DNA from: a virus
Virus record (IMG/VR): IMGVR_UViG_3300048918_000089
Span: 19,944-83,943 of that record
Strand: one strand, 5' to 3'
Length of the DNA stretch: 64,000 bases
The notes under the pieces were generated by a model. That model made no database searches. It saw nothing but the letters and a program-made list of their open reading frames with translations, and was not told the origin of the DNA. Positions 44,315 to 51,324 of the stretch are shown one piece after another; within the stretch, counting starts at the first letter, position 1, and each line of letters opens with the position of its first letter. Position numbers and translations under genes: made by a program.

Positions 44315-44490
44315 CTCTCTCACATGAGACCCTTGCCAACTATTTCAAGACGGCACACATCCTGAAGAGCAAGCATCAATACTCGCTGACCGAGATTGAG
44401 AACATGCTCCCATGGGAGAGAGACATTTACGTTGCGTTCATCATTCAGGACATTGACAAGAAACTCAAACAGAACCAGCAACCGGTATAA
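44308..44490 (+). CDS. 51: gp51-like extension read only after -1 frameshift from gp26
   Basis: The -1 frame continues for 60 codons after the slip (RLALSHETLANYFKTAHILK, SKHQYSLTEIENMLPWERDI, YVAFIIQDIDKKLKQ) and stops at TAA 44488-44490, six bases before the next gene. No ATG, GTG or TTG precedes the conserved SLTEIENMLPWERDIY motif, and the first internal ATG (44404) would give a fragment of under 30 residues. The motif resembles the helical gp51 hub-assembly catalyst of T4-like aquatic phages and the T part of G/GT tail chaperones. The fused protein would be about 291 residues. Confidence 0.7.
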   Translation, partial: RLALSHETLANYFKTAHILKSKHQYSLTEIENMLPWERDIYVAFIIQDIDKKLKQNQQPV

Positions 44491-44496
44491 TAGGAA

Positions 44497-46128
44497 ATGG
44501 CTAAGCCCAGATCACACAGTCGGCAGATCGCACTAGCGGGGAAGTCGATCATGTCAGCCGGTAATTCGACGGCTGACTTTGAGCGCAACTCGGCTAACAT
44601 CTCCTTCGTGCGAGGAATGGTTCAGCCGATCTCCAATGTCGCCGCATCGCTCGACTCGATGACGGAGGAGCAGGAGAAGCACTTCAACGAACTCATCGCC
44701 GTGATGAAGTCGTCGGTGCGGTCCAACGACCTCCTCGAGGAAACACAGAAGGCACTGACCGATAAGATCGCAGCCATGATCGCATCGCTTCAGCTACAGG
44801 GCGGCGGGAAGAACAAGGATGCGATTGACAAACTCAAGGCACTGCACAAGGGTGTAGGCAAGAGTGGTGGGACAGGCTCTAACTTCATGCGGTCATTTCT
44901 AGGCGATGAGTTTGAGTCGAATCGTCAGACGGGTGCGTCGGCAGGAACATTGGTTGCATCAGGCACAACAGGACTCCTCAAGTCCATCCTCGCCGACTTC
45001 GGTGTCAATTCGGGGAAGCACAAGGAAGGCCTGAACTCGGCTGTGAATCGTCACATGGCCGCCCAGACAACACTGGGCTCAATTGGCGGGCCAACACGGC
45101 TCGGGGGTCTCGGCGGTGGCGATGATCTGGGATACGGTCCTGGACGGAAGCCGAACGGCACAGGAACTCAGTTGGGTGTTCTGAATCTCATCCGCCGCGA
45201 GATTACCCTCATTCGTATGGTTGTCGAGGGACGCATCAAGTTCAAGCCCGGGTCCAAGAAGAACGCCGAGCGCGAAGATTATCAGAAGAAGACCTCTGAT
45301 GCAGCGAAGGGCCGCCCCGCAATGTTTACCAATCTCGCCAAGGGTGACTCGGCACTGATTGAAGCAGTGAAGCATGCCATTGAGAACAAGGGCGTGCCAA
45401 TGCCGAATAAGGATCCTGATACGGAGAATGATTCAAAGGCTGCGCACTCAAGCATTCTTGCAGGCACGAAGGCAACGAGTGATGCGAAGAATATGGAAGC
45501 CGATGATGACGACAAGAAGGCGACTCCGATCAAGTCTGTCGCCCCCATCGCAGAAGGTTTCGGCGGGGCTGCGATTCTGTCGATGGCCAAGAAGTTCTTC
45601 TCGCGCGGTAAGGTTCCGTCCGAAGTTGTAAAGGCGACTGCCAAGGTTGGCTCGACGGCAGCGGGCGGTGCAGGGGCAGCTGCCGCAGGGGGCGCTGAAG
45701 CGGCGGGGGTCGCAGGCGGTGGAAGTAGCGCAATCGCCACGCTCGGCCCAATTGCGCTACTTGTTGCGGCAGGTGCTCTTGCCAAGTATGACATTGACAA
45801 GACATTTGAGGAGCACGACGACGCCATCGAAGAGGATTCGAAACTCGGTAAGGCACATCTCGCGTATCTCAAGGCGCGGGGTGTCGCCCATGCTCACGCA
45901 GGGAAGTTCTCGGGGACGCCAAATAACTCGGGCATTGCGATGGATACCATGGGTGATATGCTTGAGACGCTGAAGGGACATGGTGAACACCCGCAGGCGC
46001 CGCAGATCATTCCAATCCCGACGCCTATTACGCAGCGGGTTGTTGAAACACAGACGATGCTCCCAACGCGTCCGACGGACAATTCGTTCCTGCGGTATCT
46101 CGACAAGCGAGCAGTCAGAAGCCTATAG
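44497..46128 (+). CDS. Candidate tape-measure / gp29-type hub protein
   Basis: 543 residues. An N-terminal helical half (VRGMVQPISNVAASLDSMTE, EEQEKHFNELIAVMKSSVRS) is followed by a Gly/Ala-rich hydrophobic segment at about residues 385-435 (ATLGPIALLVAAGALAKYDI) and a proline-rich C-terminus. In T4 gp29, the tape measure, is about 590 residues and is encoded in the same region after 26 and 51. I infer a tape-measure role from position, size, helicity and the hydrophobic patch; there is no diagnostic motif. No other candidate tape measure is visible in the window. Confidence 0.6.
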   Translation: MAKPRSHSRQIALAGKSIMSAGNSTADFERNSANISFVRGMVQPISNVAASLDSMTEEQEKHFNELIAVMKSSVRSNDLLEETQKALTDKIAAMIASLQLQGGGKNKDAIDKLKALHKGVGKSGGTGSNFMRSFLGDEFESNRQTGASAGTLVASGTTGLLKSILADFGVNSGKHKEGLNSAVNRHMAAQTTLGSIGGPTRLGGLGGGDDLGYGPGRKPNGTGTQLGVLNLIRREITLIRMVVEGRIKFKPGSKKNAEREDYQKKTSDAAKGRPAMFTNLAKGDSALIEAVKHAIENKGVPMPNKDPDTENDSKAAHSSILAGTKATSDAKNMEADDDDKKATPIKSVAPIAEGFGGAAILSMAKKFFSRGKVPSEVVKATAKVGSTAAGGAGAAAAGGAEAAGVAGGGSSAIATLGPIALLVAAGALAKYDIDKTFEEHDDAIEEDSKLGKAHLAYLKARGVAHAHAGKFSGTPNNSGIAMDTMGDMLETLKGHGEHPQAPQIIPIPTPITQRVVETQTMLPTRPTDNSFLRYLDKRAVRSL

Positions 46129-46139
46129 TGTAAAACATG

Positions 46140-46166
46140 CTTTACGTTAAGTGGGATAACGTAAAG
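46140..46166. terminator. Hairpin 1 of convergent terminator cluster
   Basis: A perfect ten-base-pair stem (CTTTACGTTA with TAACGTAAAG) closes a seven-base loop, 12 bases after the stop of 44497-46128. The flank is AATCCTTTAC, so the U-tract is weak. It is the first of three hairpins in the 151-base gap 46129-46279, which contains no gene. Confidence 0.65.
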
Positions 46167-46181
46167 AATCCTTTACGGGCA

Positions 46182-46213
46182 TAAGGAAAGCGCATCTTTC
46201 GATGCGCCTTTCT
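46182..46213. terminator. Bidirectional terminator hairpin 2
   Basis: A stem GCGCATC with GATGCGC around a TTTC loop (46190-46207) is extended by A-rich and T-rich flanks: GGAAA before, CTTTCTT after. This allows termination from either strand, because the gp32 gene converges from the right. It is the best intrinsic-terminator candidate in the window. Confidence 0.75.
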
Positions 46214-46219
46214 TACGCC

Positions 46220-46236
46220 GGTATCGGTGAGATACC
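46220..46236. terminator. Hairpin 3 of convergent terminator cluster
   Basis: A six-base-pair stem GGTATC with GATACC around GGTGA, 44 bases past the gp32 stop on the minus strand. No U-run follows on either strand. It may be a stability hairpin at the gp32 3' end. A further short GGTT/AACC stem occurs near 46259-46270. Confidence 0.4.
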
Positions 46237-46279
46237 CGTCACCACTCGATTTGTCTTTGGTTAGCGAACCGAGACGCTA

Positions 46280-47185
46280 TTAGTCGTTCGCGAGACCTGC
46301 GAAGTACGAAATGTCGTCTGCCTGCTCATCAGCACCCGATGACTTGGGCATTGAAGGAGCCGCAGTGCGACCTACTGATGGCGCTGGGGCAACTGCATCG
46401 TCAGCAATCTTCGCCGCCGCTTCAGCCGTCCGTGCACCTGCCGGTCCCTTGAGGACGAAGTCAAGCCGCTTCTTCAGATCCTCGTAGCTCTTGAAGTTCG
46501 ACGGGGCCAAGAACTCCTGGAGCGAATGTTCCTGCTTCCAGATTGCTTCGATAGCCTCATCCGTCTTGGCGATCGGGGTCGAGTTGTCAAACTTCGACTT
46601 GTCGTAGTTCCGATAGCCTTCAACCTGCTGAATCAGGAGCTTGAAGTTCGCGCCCGTGTCGAAGTCGAACGGGTTGATCGGATCCTCACCCTCAAACTGA
46701 GGCTGCATGAGATCCTTGATCTTGTCGAAAATCTTCTTGCCGAACTTGTACAAGAACACCTTCCCCTCGTTCGCAGGAACTGCGGGATCCTTGATAACGA
46801 GAATGTTGGCGATGTACGTGAGCCGACGCTTCTGCTTGCGTGCGATATCCTTGTTGGATTCGATGCCAGAGTTCCAGAGTTCGGAATTGAGTTCCGAAAC
46901 GGGGTCAGTCTGGCCTAGCGTCGTGAGAGAGTTTTCGATATACCACTTGCCAGTCGGGCCCTGGAAGCCGTGATTCCACGTGCGAACCCACGGAACATCT
47001 TCGCCTTGAACTGGGGGGAGAAAGCGGATGATCGCGGAACCGTTCTGCGCCTTGTCAACAGTCGGTGTCCAGAAACGATTGTCATCCTTGCGGTCGCCGC
47101 CAGTTGTCAGCTTTTCAACTTCCTTCATCAGGTTGTCGAAGTTGCCGCGGGCGGAACGCATTTCTGCGAGGGAACTGTAAGCCAT
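46280..47185 (-). CDS. 32: Single-stranded DNA-binding protein gp32 lacking the T4 zinc finger
   Basis: 301 residues, identical in length to T4 gp32. Conserved core motifs are GSAIIRFLPP, TWNHGFQGPTGKWYIENS, LTYIANILVIKDPAVPANEG, KVFLYKFGKKIFDKI and VEGYRNYDKSKFDNSTPI. The C-terminus is acidic (DEQADDISYFAGLAND), as needed for contacts with gp59 and other partners. The segment that in T4 holds His-Cys-Cys-Cys zinc ligands (HGDYDSCPVCQY) reads LTTLGQTDPVSELNSELWNS here with no cysteine, a variation I also associate with T4-like cyanophages. gp32 coats replicating and recombining ssDNA. Confidence 0.95.
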   Translation of the reverse strand: MAYSSLAEMRSARGNFDNLMKEVEKLTTGGDRKDDNRFWTPTVDKAQNGSAIIRFLPPVQGEDVPWVRTWNHGFQGPTGKWYIENSLTTLGQTDPVSELNSELWNSGIESNKDIARKQKRRLTYIANILVIKDPAVPANEGKVFLYKFGKKIFDKIKDLMQPQFEGEDPINPFDFDTGANFKLLIQQVEGYRNYDKSKFDNSTPIAKTDEAIEAIWKQEHSLQEFLAPSNFKSYEDLKKRLDFVLKGPAGARTAEAAAKIADDAVAPAPSVGRTAAPSMPKSSGADEQADDISYFAGLAND

Positions 47186-47242
47186 TGTAGTGCTCCTGTA
47201 TAACGGTGTATGAGAGTATGGACTGCGAAGTATTTCACCCGA

Positions 47243-47428
47243 TTAGAGTTCCTCGTAATGAGGACCCTCGTAATCATCATTATCAACGTCGAAGAATAGG
47301 TAGTCCTTGTTCTCGGACAACTCATCCTCCAGCATCTTATTTATACTACCACGATGCTTAGACGCGCGGTCTTTTGTACCTTTGGAAGAATTGCGTAGCC
47401 GCGGTTCGTCCCGTCGAAACTTGCTCAT
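47243..47428 (-). CDS. Small charged protein between gp59 and gp32
   Basis: 61 residues beginning MSKFRRDEPRLRNSSKGTKD, basic in the first half and acidic in the second (DYLFFDVDNDDYEGPHYEEL). The ATG overlaps the gp59 stop as ATGA, so it is translationally coupled to it. Unknown function; a bipolar basic/acidic layout could fit a nucleic-acid or partner-binding adaptor. A perfect TATAAATA octamer on the same strand lies inside the gene (47338-47345), which would give a late transcript for gp32. Confidence 0.75.
   Translation of the reverse strand: MSKFRRDEPRLRNSSKGTKDRASKHRGSINKMLEDELSENKDYLFFDVDNDDYEGPHYEEL
47338..47345 (-). promoter_or_regulatory. Perfect T4 late octamer TATAAATA upstream of gp32
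   Basis: The minus-strand sequence is exactly TATAAATA, about 150 bases upstream of the gp32 ATG at 47185, inside the small gene 47243-47428. It could provide late gp32 synthesis in addition to read-through from the gp33/gp59 genes. Because it is inside a coding region, it could be chance. Confidence 0.5.
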
Positions 47429-48027
47429 AGTCCTAGTTGAGTTGTTGTGATGGTCAGAAAATGCTCCCTTGGCACTCTGACAAAAGGTGAATACTTCCTA
47501 ACGAGAGAAATGACCTCTTCAATCACAGGATCGGTCACTTCAGTTTTGTCGGTGAACTGAAACAGCTTGTTAAAGATCACCAACGTTTCTAGCGATACCT
47601 GTTTCGCCAGATAGCAATGGATCAGAGGTGGATGACTTTCATCCTCTCTGACCAATCTCCAGAAACACTCAGGTGCAATGAGTTTCGGATTCCCATACTC
47701 AGAGGAGAGAAGTTCCAACTCTTGCTTGTACCTATACGTGAGCGACTCGGTACGCTTCATCCATTCCTTGTAGACGGAATCAGCTTGACCCAGTTGATAC
47801 ATACCGCCATACCGATCACCCGCTGCAAAGTTCGCAGCGAGGAGTGACACGAATTGGGGCTTGGTGTACCGGCTTGCAACTTTCGCGAACGTGAATCGTT
47901 CCTTCTTCTGCATGAAGGTGTATTCACTCGCGCGTACCGCACCCTTCGACTTCACAATATCGTACTTGGGCGACGTGAAGTGTAGGCGCATTGCGAGGTA
48001 TATCTTGTACGCCTCAAATGGCTTCAT
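47425..48027 (-). CDS. 59: Replicative helicase loader gp59
   Basis: 200 residues (T4 gp59 is 217), mostly helical. It starts MKPFEAYKIYLAMRLHFTSP, with FMQKKERFTFAKVASRYTKP and QFVSLLAANF, then AGDRYGGMYQLGQADSVYKE, all matching the family that loads gp41 helicase on gp32-coated forks. Order gp33-gp59-gp32 on one strand is the T4 arrangement. It overlaps the gp33 stop (ATGA) and the small downstream gene start (ATGA). Confidence 0.92.
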   Translation of the reverse strand: MKPFEAYKIYLAMRLHFTSPKYDIVKSKGAVRASEYTFMQKKERFTFAKVASRYTKPQFVSLLAANFAAGDRYGGMYQLGQADSVYKEWMKRTESLTYRYKQELELLSSEYGNPKLIAPECFWRLVREDESHPPLIHCYLAKQVSLETLVIFNKLFQFTDKTEVTDPVIEEVISLVRKYSPFVRVPREHFLTITTTQLGL

Positions 48028-48326
48028 TCAAATTCAAGGGTCTCGGATGTGCGCTTGAGCAGGTGAAGATTCTCGGCCTCAACCCGAATCTTGTCCTTGA
48101 GCGCGGGCGTAATCATGCCGGCGATTGTCGCGGGCTCAATGTCGCGTTCCTCGCAGAACTCCATGAGTGCTTCCATGCATCCGATCTTTCGGGTAATGGC
48201 CGTGCGCTCAATGTGCTGTGAGAACTCGATGGCACTGCGGAATTGCTTGGTGATCAAAAGCTCATCGGTAACATCTTCAGGCTGAAGATCGCCGAGTTGT
48301 TTGATCGGTGTTGCTAGGTGCATCAT
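48024..48326 (-). CDS. 33: Late transcription co-activator gp33
   Basis: 100 residues from the ATG at 48326 (AGAGAAG ribosome site). The upstream in-frame extension lies inside the lysin gene and is rejected. Recognisable are QFRSAIEFSQHIERTAI, RKIGCMEALMEFCEERDIEP and the C-terminal IRVEAENLHLLKRTSETLEF, which match gp33 of T4-like aquatic phages. gp33 links RNA polymerase to the gp45 sliding clamp for late transcription, so its presence supports the late-promoter calls. T4 gp33 is 112 residues. Confidence 0.88.
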   Translation of the reverse strand: MMHLATPIKQLGDLQPEDVTDELLITKQFRSAIEFSQHIERTAITRKIGCMEALMEFCEERDIEPATIAGMITPALKDKIRVEAENLHLLKRTSETLEFE

Positions 48327-48810
48327 GGTTGCTTCTCTGAGGGAAAGCGTAGAAAATATGCCGACCGATCTTTGCAACCCGAACCAACTCGACTTGCATC
48401 CAACGCGGCCAAACGTCCACATTGTGAAAGTACACAGCCTTCTTGATGGGTGCCAGTCTCACCGAATCAATGAGCGCGGAGCGGGCGACGTCCTCTGCTT
48501 TCGCAAAGAGAACAGGATCGCGCCGAATCCGATGCCCACATACCCATGAGAACTGGCACCCTTTCTTACCTCGCTGATACACGACACCGCAAATCGTTTT
48601 CGGAAAGTGTTTCGATTCCGTTCGATTCATGACGACTGTTGCAACTGCGAGTTTACCTGCAGCCGATTCCTCAGCCGCTTCAAAATACACCACTTCGGTC
48701 AAGCATGTCAATTCTCGTTGCGTAGCAGAATCAATCGGTGCAGCACCGCGGGGTAGTGCCAAAGACAGAACCAACATGCTTGAGGCGAACATCGACGTGA
48801 AGCCGATCAT
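48277..48810 (-). CDS. SleB-type cell wall hydrolase (probable endolysin)
   Basis: 177 residues with a hydrophobic N-terminus (MIGFTSMFASSMLVLSLALP), likely a signal peptide or signal-anchor, followed by a Hydrolase_2/SleB domain: LTEVVYFEAAEESAAGKLAV (catalytic Glu in YFEAxxE), ATVVMNRTESKHFPKTICGV, CQFSWVCG. The family cleaves peptidoglycan glycan strands. The N-terminal signal suggests export without holin help or a SAR-type endolysin. A good host-type promoter precedes it. The 3' end overlaps the first 50 bases of gp33 in another frame. Confidence 0.9.
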   Translation of the reverse strand: MIGFTSMFASSMLVLSLALPRGAAPIDSATQRELTCLTEVVYFEAAEESAAGKLAVATVVMNRTESKHFPKTICGVVYQRGKKGCQFSWVCGHRIRRDPVLFAKAEDVARSALIDSVRLAPIKKAVYFHNVDVWPRWMQVELVRVAKIGRHIFYAFPQRSNHDAPSNTDQTTRRSSA

Positions 48811-48837
48811 TGCGACCTCTCTTGTTGTATGCTCTGT

Positions 48838-48866
48838 AATTTACTACCTTCTCGCCCCGCGGTCAA
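48838..48866 (-). promoter_or_regulatory. Host sigma-70-type promoter upstream of the lysin gene
   Basis: The minus strand reads TTGACC, 17 bases, TAAATT, a near-consensus bacterial promoter; transcription would begin just before the ATG at 48810. It lies in the 72-base gap between the protease stop and the lysin start. A host-type promoter would give expression before the late switch, feeding lysin, gp33, gp59 and gp32. Confidence 0.65.
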
Positions 48867-48882
48867 TCCTTTTCGGCTAACC

Positions 48883-50412
48883 TTAGATACCCGAGCAGTC
48901 CGTGTGACAGCGTGCATCCTCGCAGCAGAACTGTCCCTTCGGGCACTGGTCGTCCGAGACACACAGAGCAGGCGTAACGACGAGGGTATCGGTCTGGTCG
49001 ATGTAGTGTTCAACCGTAACCGTTGCCAACTCAGCCGACGTTTCTGTGAATACGCCAATTCGGAAGCGCCCAAGATATGGTGCGTTGTACGCATCCTTTC
49101 CCTGCACCCACAGCGTGTAGTAGCCTGTTGGGAGATCGGTGGGTGGGGCGATAGTGAGTTCAAGCCACGTGTCATGGGCATACGGCGTGATCCACTCCCA
49201 TACCCGATTGAGCCGCTTCGGTGCAACGGCATCAGTCGTGTACACGTCACCGTAAGACCATGACACAATCGGCGCCTTCGGGGTGATACCGATTGTCACT
49301 GCGGCTCCCCGCTGAAGGGTCGCTAGTGTATCACCGATCGGCCGACCCCAGACGAGTCCGTCTGCGACAGGTGACGAGAGCAGAACATTGGGCGTTGTGC
49401 CGTAGATGGTTTCATCACGGAACAGAAGATCAACATTACCCGACTGGATGACCAATTCCTGAATCTTGTCCGCAGTCAAGCTGGGGTTATCGGTGATGAA
49501 CTGTGCGACAACGCCCGACGCGATTGCCGCCGCCGCCGATGTTCCTGCCGTTTCGATGAAGTTCTCTGTCGCCATATCAGCAACGGTCACACCCACGCCA
49601 GGCGCGGTGACGTCCACTTCAGGACCCCAGTTCGATGACTGTCCAGTGCTCCATGGGATGACACGATCAAACGCGTCCGAAGCGGCAACACCGAGCACCG
49701 AGTCAAGACCGACTGGTGAGAGTGTGTCGGCACTGACGCCCGTGTTACCCGCTGCGGCAACGACAACAAGCCCTGCCGATTCCAACTCGGCAATCTTCGC
49801 GTCAAGAATGAGGCTCTTCGGGACAGTCCATGAGCAGTTGACGACCTTGACCCCAGGTGTCTTGGCATGATCGCCCAGAATTGCGTCAAGCGCCTCGAGG
49901 AGTACTGCAACCGAAATCGTTGTCCCCATTGGAATCTTGACGACTCGGATTGTTGCGGACGGCGCGACGCCGAGTCCCCAGCCACCGATCAGTGATGCCA
50001 TCGCAGTGCCGTGACCCGAGGGGTCAGTAATGTCAAGCGATGACGGGTACAGTGGGATGACCGTACCGCGCGCGAACTCGGGGTGCCCAACATCAACACC
50101 CGAGTCAACAAGATAGACGGTCGAACCCTCGCCGTGATTCTTGGGCTTGTAGGTCTGCTTCAGTGGGAGCGACTCAGTGACGAGGCGCTGAAGGTGCCAT
50201 GTCGAGACTTGCGGTGTGACCTCAAGCGTGACCTCTTCCTCAGCAAGCACGACGCCGGGAATCGCGAGAATGTCAGCCACTGGCTTGGTCGTCTCAAGCA
50301 CCACAAACCGCGCGTTGCTCAGGGTCTGCTTGATTTTGCCAATCGCACGAAACGCCTTGGACAACTTCAGAATGTCCGCAGTCGGCGAGTAGAGAATATG
50401 GAACGTTGTCAT
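48883..50412 (-). CDS. Subtilisin-like serine protease with inhibitor-type prodomain
   Basis: 509 residues from the ATG at 50412 (AGGACT ribosome site); the in-frame extension upstream lies before the promoter and is rejected. Residues about 1-75 resemble a peptidase inhibitor I9 prodomain (MTTFHILYSPTADI; NARFVVLETTKPVADI). The S8 triad is visible: YLVDSGVDVGHPEF (Asp), DPSGHGTAMASLIGG (His) and ETAGTSAAAAIASGVVAQF (Ser), with the oxyanion Asn region VVVAAAGNTG. The last 100 residues form a jelly-roll-like P domain and a Cys-rich tail (CVSDDQCPKGQFCCEDARC). No signal peptide is seen. Subtilases are rare in T4-like genomes; a late promoter points to a virion, maturation or lysis-time role. 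Confidence 0.92.
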   Translation of the reverse strand: MTTFHILYSPTADILKLSKAFRAIGKIKQTLSNARFVVLETTKPVADILAIPGVVLAEEEVTLEVTPQVSTWHLQRLVTESLPLKQTYKPKNHGEGSTVYLVDSGVDVGHPEFARGTVIPLYPSSLDITDPSGHGTAMASLIGGWGLGVAPSATIRVVKIPMGTTISVAVLLEALDAILGDHAKTPGVKVVNCSWTVPKSLILDAKIAELESAGLVVVAAAGNTGVSADTLSPVGLDSVLGVAASDAFDRVIPWSTGQSSNWGPEVDVTAPGVGVTVADMATENFIETAGTSAAAAIASGVVAQFITDNPSLTADKIQELVIQSGNVDLLFRDETIYGTTPNVLLSSPVADGLVWGRPIGDTLATLQRGAAVTIGITPKAPIVSWSYGDVYTTDAVAPKRLNRVWEWITPYAHDTWLELTIAPPTDLPTGYYTLWVQGKDAYNAPYLGRFRIGVFTETSAELATVTVEHYIDQTDTLVVTPALCVSDDQCPKGQFCCEDARCHTDCSGI

Positions 50413-50438
50413 TGAGAGTCCTAAAAGGGGTTTGCTGA

Positions 50439-50446
50439 TATTTATG
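50439..50446 (-). promoter_or_regulatory. Late promoter-like octamer CATAAATA before the protease gene
   Basis: Minus-strand CATAAATA lies 27 bases before the protease ATG at 50412 and overlaps the end of the QueC-like gene. The distance to the start is the same as for several other late genes in this window, which supports the 50412 start. Confidence 0.6.
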
Positions 50447-50990
50447 CTAGATCGGGATCCGGAATCCCTACAACTTGTGTGCTCCATGCGCGCTCCCTAC
50501 AGAAGAAGCAGGTCCCGCAGCGTCCCGGGGTCTTTGATCCACAAGATCGTGTCAGAGAGAGCAGGGGAAGGAGCCCCAGGCGCTGGTATTCCGCTATGAT
50601 CGCGGCCTTGTCGAGGGTCATGAAGGGCCGAAAGTGTAGAGCGTTCGCGGGGTCGCCTCGCATCGGGACGAATCCCGCGTCCAAATCGACGGGCGGATTG
50701 AGCGTGCATCCCGTATAAACAACCCCATATGAAACGGATTGGACGAGTTCGACGGCGCGCCGAATCAGCATCGGCTGTGACTTGCCCCATGATCGAACGG
50801 TGAGCGTCGTCCCGAGAAGGGTGTTGATCGCATCGACAGTTACCTTCGCATGATGCGCGGTGTTTGCCCATGTGGAGATGACATGGACCTGAACGTCTGG
50901 GTTCTCTCGTGCAAGGAGATAGACCAAGAGCGTTGAGTCAGCCCCGCCCGACGTGAGGACGTGGACGGGAAGCTTGGGAATGACGATCAT
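50442..50990 (-). CDS. QueC-like PP-loop ATPase (7-deazaguanine synthesis type)
   Basis: 182 residues. An N-terminal PP-loop VLTSGGADSTLLVYLLAR and a C-terminal zinc cluster SCGSKTPGRCGTCFFCRER, followed by VVGIPDPDL, match the architecture of QueC, which makes preQ0. Bacterial QueC is usually about 220-230 residues, so this is short, with a reduced middle. Phage QueC can feed 7-deazaguanine DNA modification or host tRNA queuosine. No other pathway gene (folE, queD, queE) is visible here, so the partner enzymes must lie elsewhere or come from the host. The enzyme class is confident, the exact product less so. Confidence 0.8.
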   Translation of the reverse strand: MIVIPKLPVHVLTSGGADSTLLVYLLARENPDVQVHVISTWANTAHHAKVTVDAINTLLGTTLTVRSWGKSQPMLIRRAVELVQSVSYGVVYTGCTLNPPVDLDAGFVPMRGDPANALHFRPFMTLDKAAIIAEYQRLGLLPLLSLTRSCGSKTPGRCGTCFFCRERAWSTQVVGIPDPDLA

Positions 50991-51009
50991 ACCGATATGT
51001 ATATGGCAA

Positions 51010-51312
51010 TACCCAGACCGAAGCCTGAGTATTGGAACTGTTTCTGTTGCTAGGCTTGTTCAAGCCCCGCCATGCTTACGCAGCGATGGCAAATGCAGAA
51101 GTGTCCATTGCATTTAGATTTTCTGCTTTTACGGCAGTCAGCTACCGAATGGCGTCTTATTCTTTACTTTACACTCAGTCGAAACCGATCGCCCCCGAAG
51201 GTACTGTTTGCTTCGGTGTTTCTAGTGGAGGCGCGGGGAATTGAACCCCGGTCCTAAATGTGGTTCGGACAAGCATGACCATCATTTCCAACAACTACAC
51301 GCAACCCTGTCA
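51010..51312 (-). ncRNA. ssrA: Circularly permuted (two-piece) tmRNA
   Basis: Read on the minus strand, the acceptor piece comes first: a T-arm CGGGG-TTCAATT-CCCCG (51250-51234), then acceptor 3' strand CGCCTCC (51233-51227) and A73 (51226). A 29-base spacer with a CCGAAG/CTTCGG hairpin follows. Then comes the coding piece: acceptor 5' strand GGGGGCG (51196-51190), the D-region ATCGGTTTCGACTG, and the tag frame from GCA (51126) to TAA (51078-51076), encoding AENLNAMDTSAFAIAA. The acceptor strands pair over seven base pairs including G3-U70, the alanine identity pair. A hairpin GGCTT-GAAC-AAGCC follows the tag stop. tmRNA rescues stalled ribosomes with SmpB. Ends are approximate. The last bases after A73 are CTA, so CCA would be added after processing. 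Confidence 0.93.
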
Positions 51313-51316
51313 GTTC

Positions 51317-51324
51317 TATTTATG
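51317..51324 (-). promoter_or_regulatory. Late promoter-like octamer CATAAATA before the tmRNA
   Basis: Minus-strand CATAAATA overlaps the stop of 51320-51772 and lies about 65 bases before the T-arm of the tmRNA. It would start the tmRNA precursor near 51310. This is the basis for the approximate 5' end given for the tmRNA. Confidence 0.6.

Noticed and set aside
51226-51250. tRNA 3'-end-like segment that could be an integration (att) site
   Set aside because: Matching acceptor, D-region and tag sequences follow on the same strand in permuted order, so it is part of a tmRNA. No integrase is visible and the phage is of the lytic T4 type.
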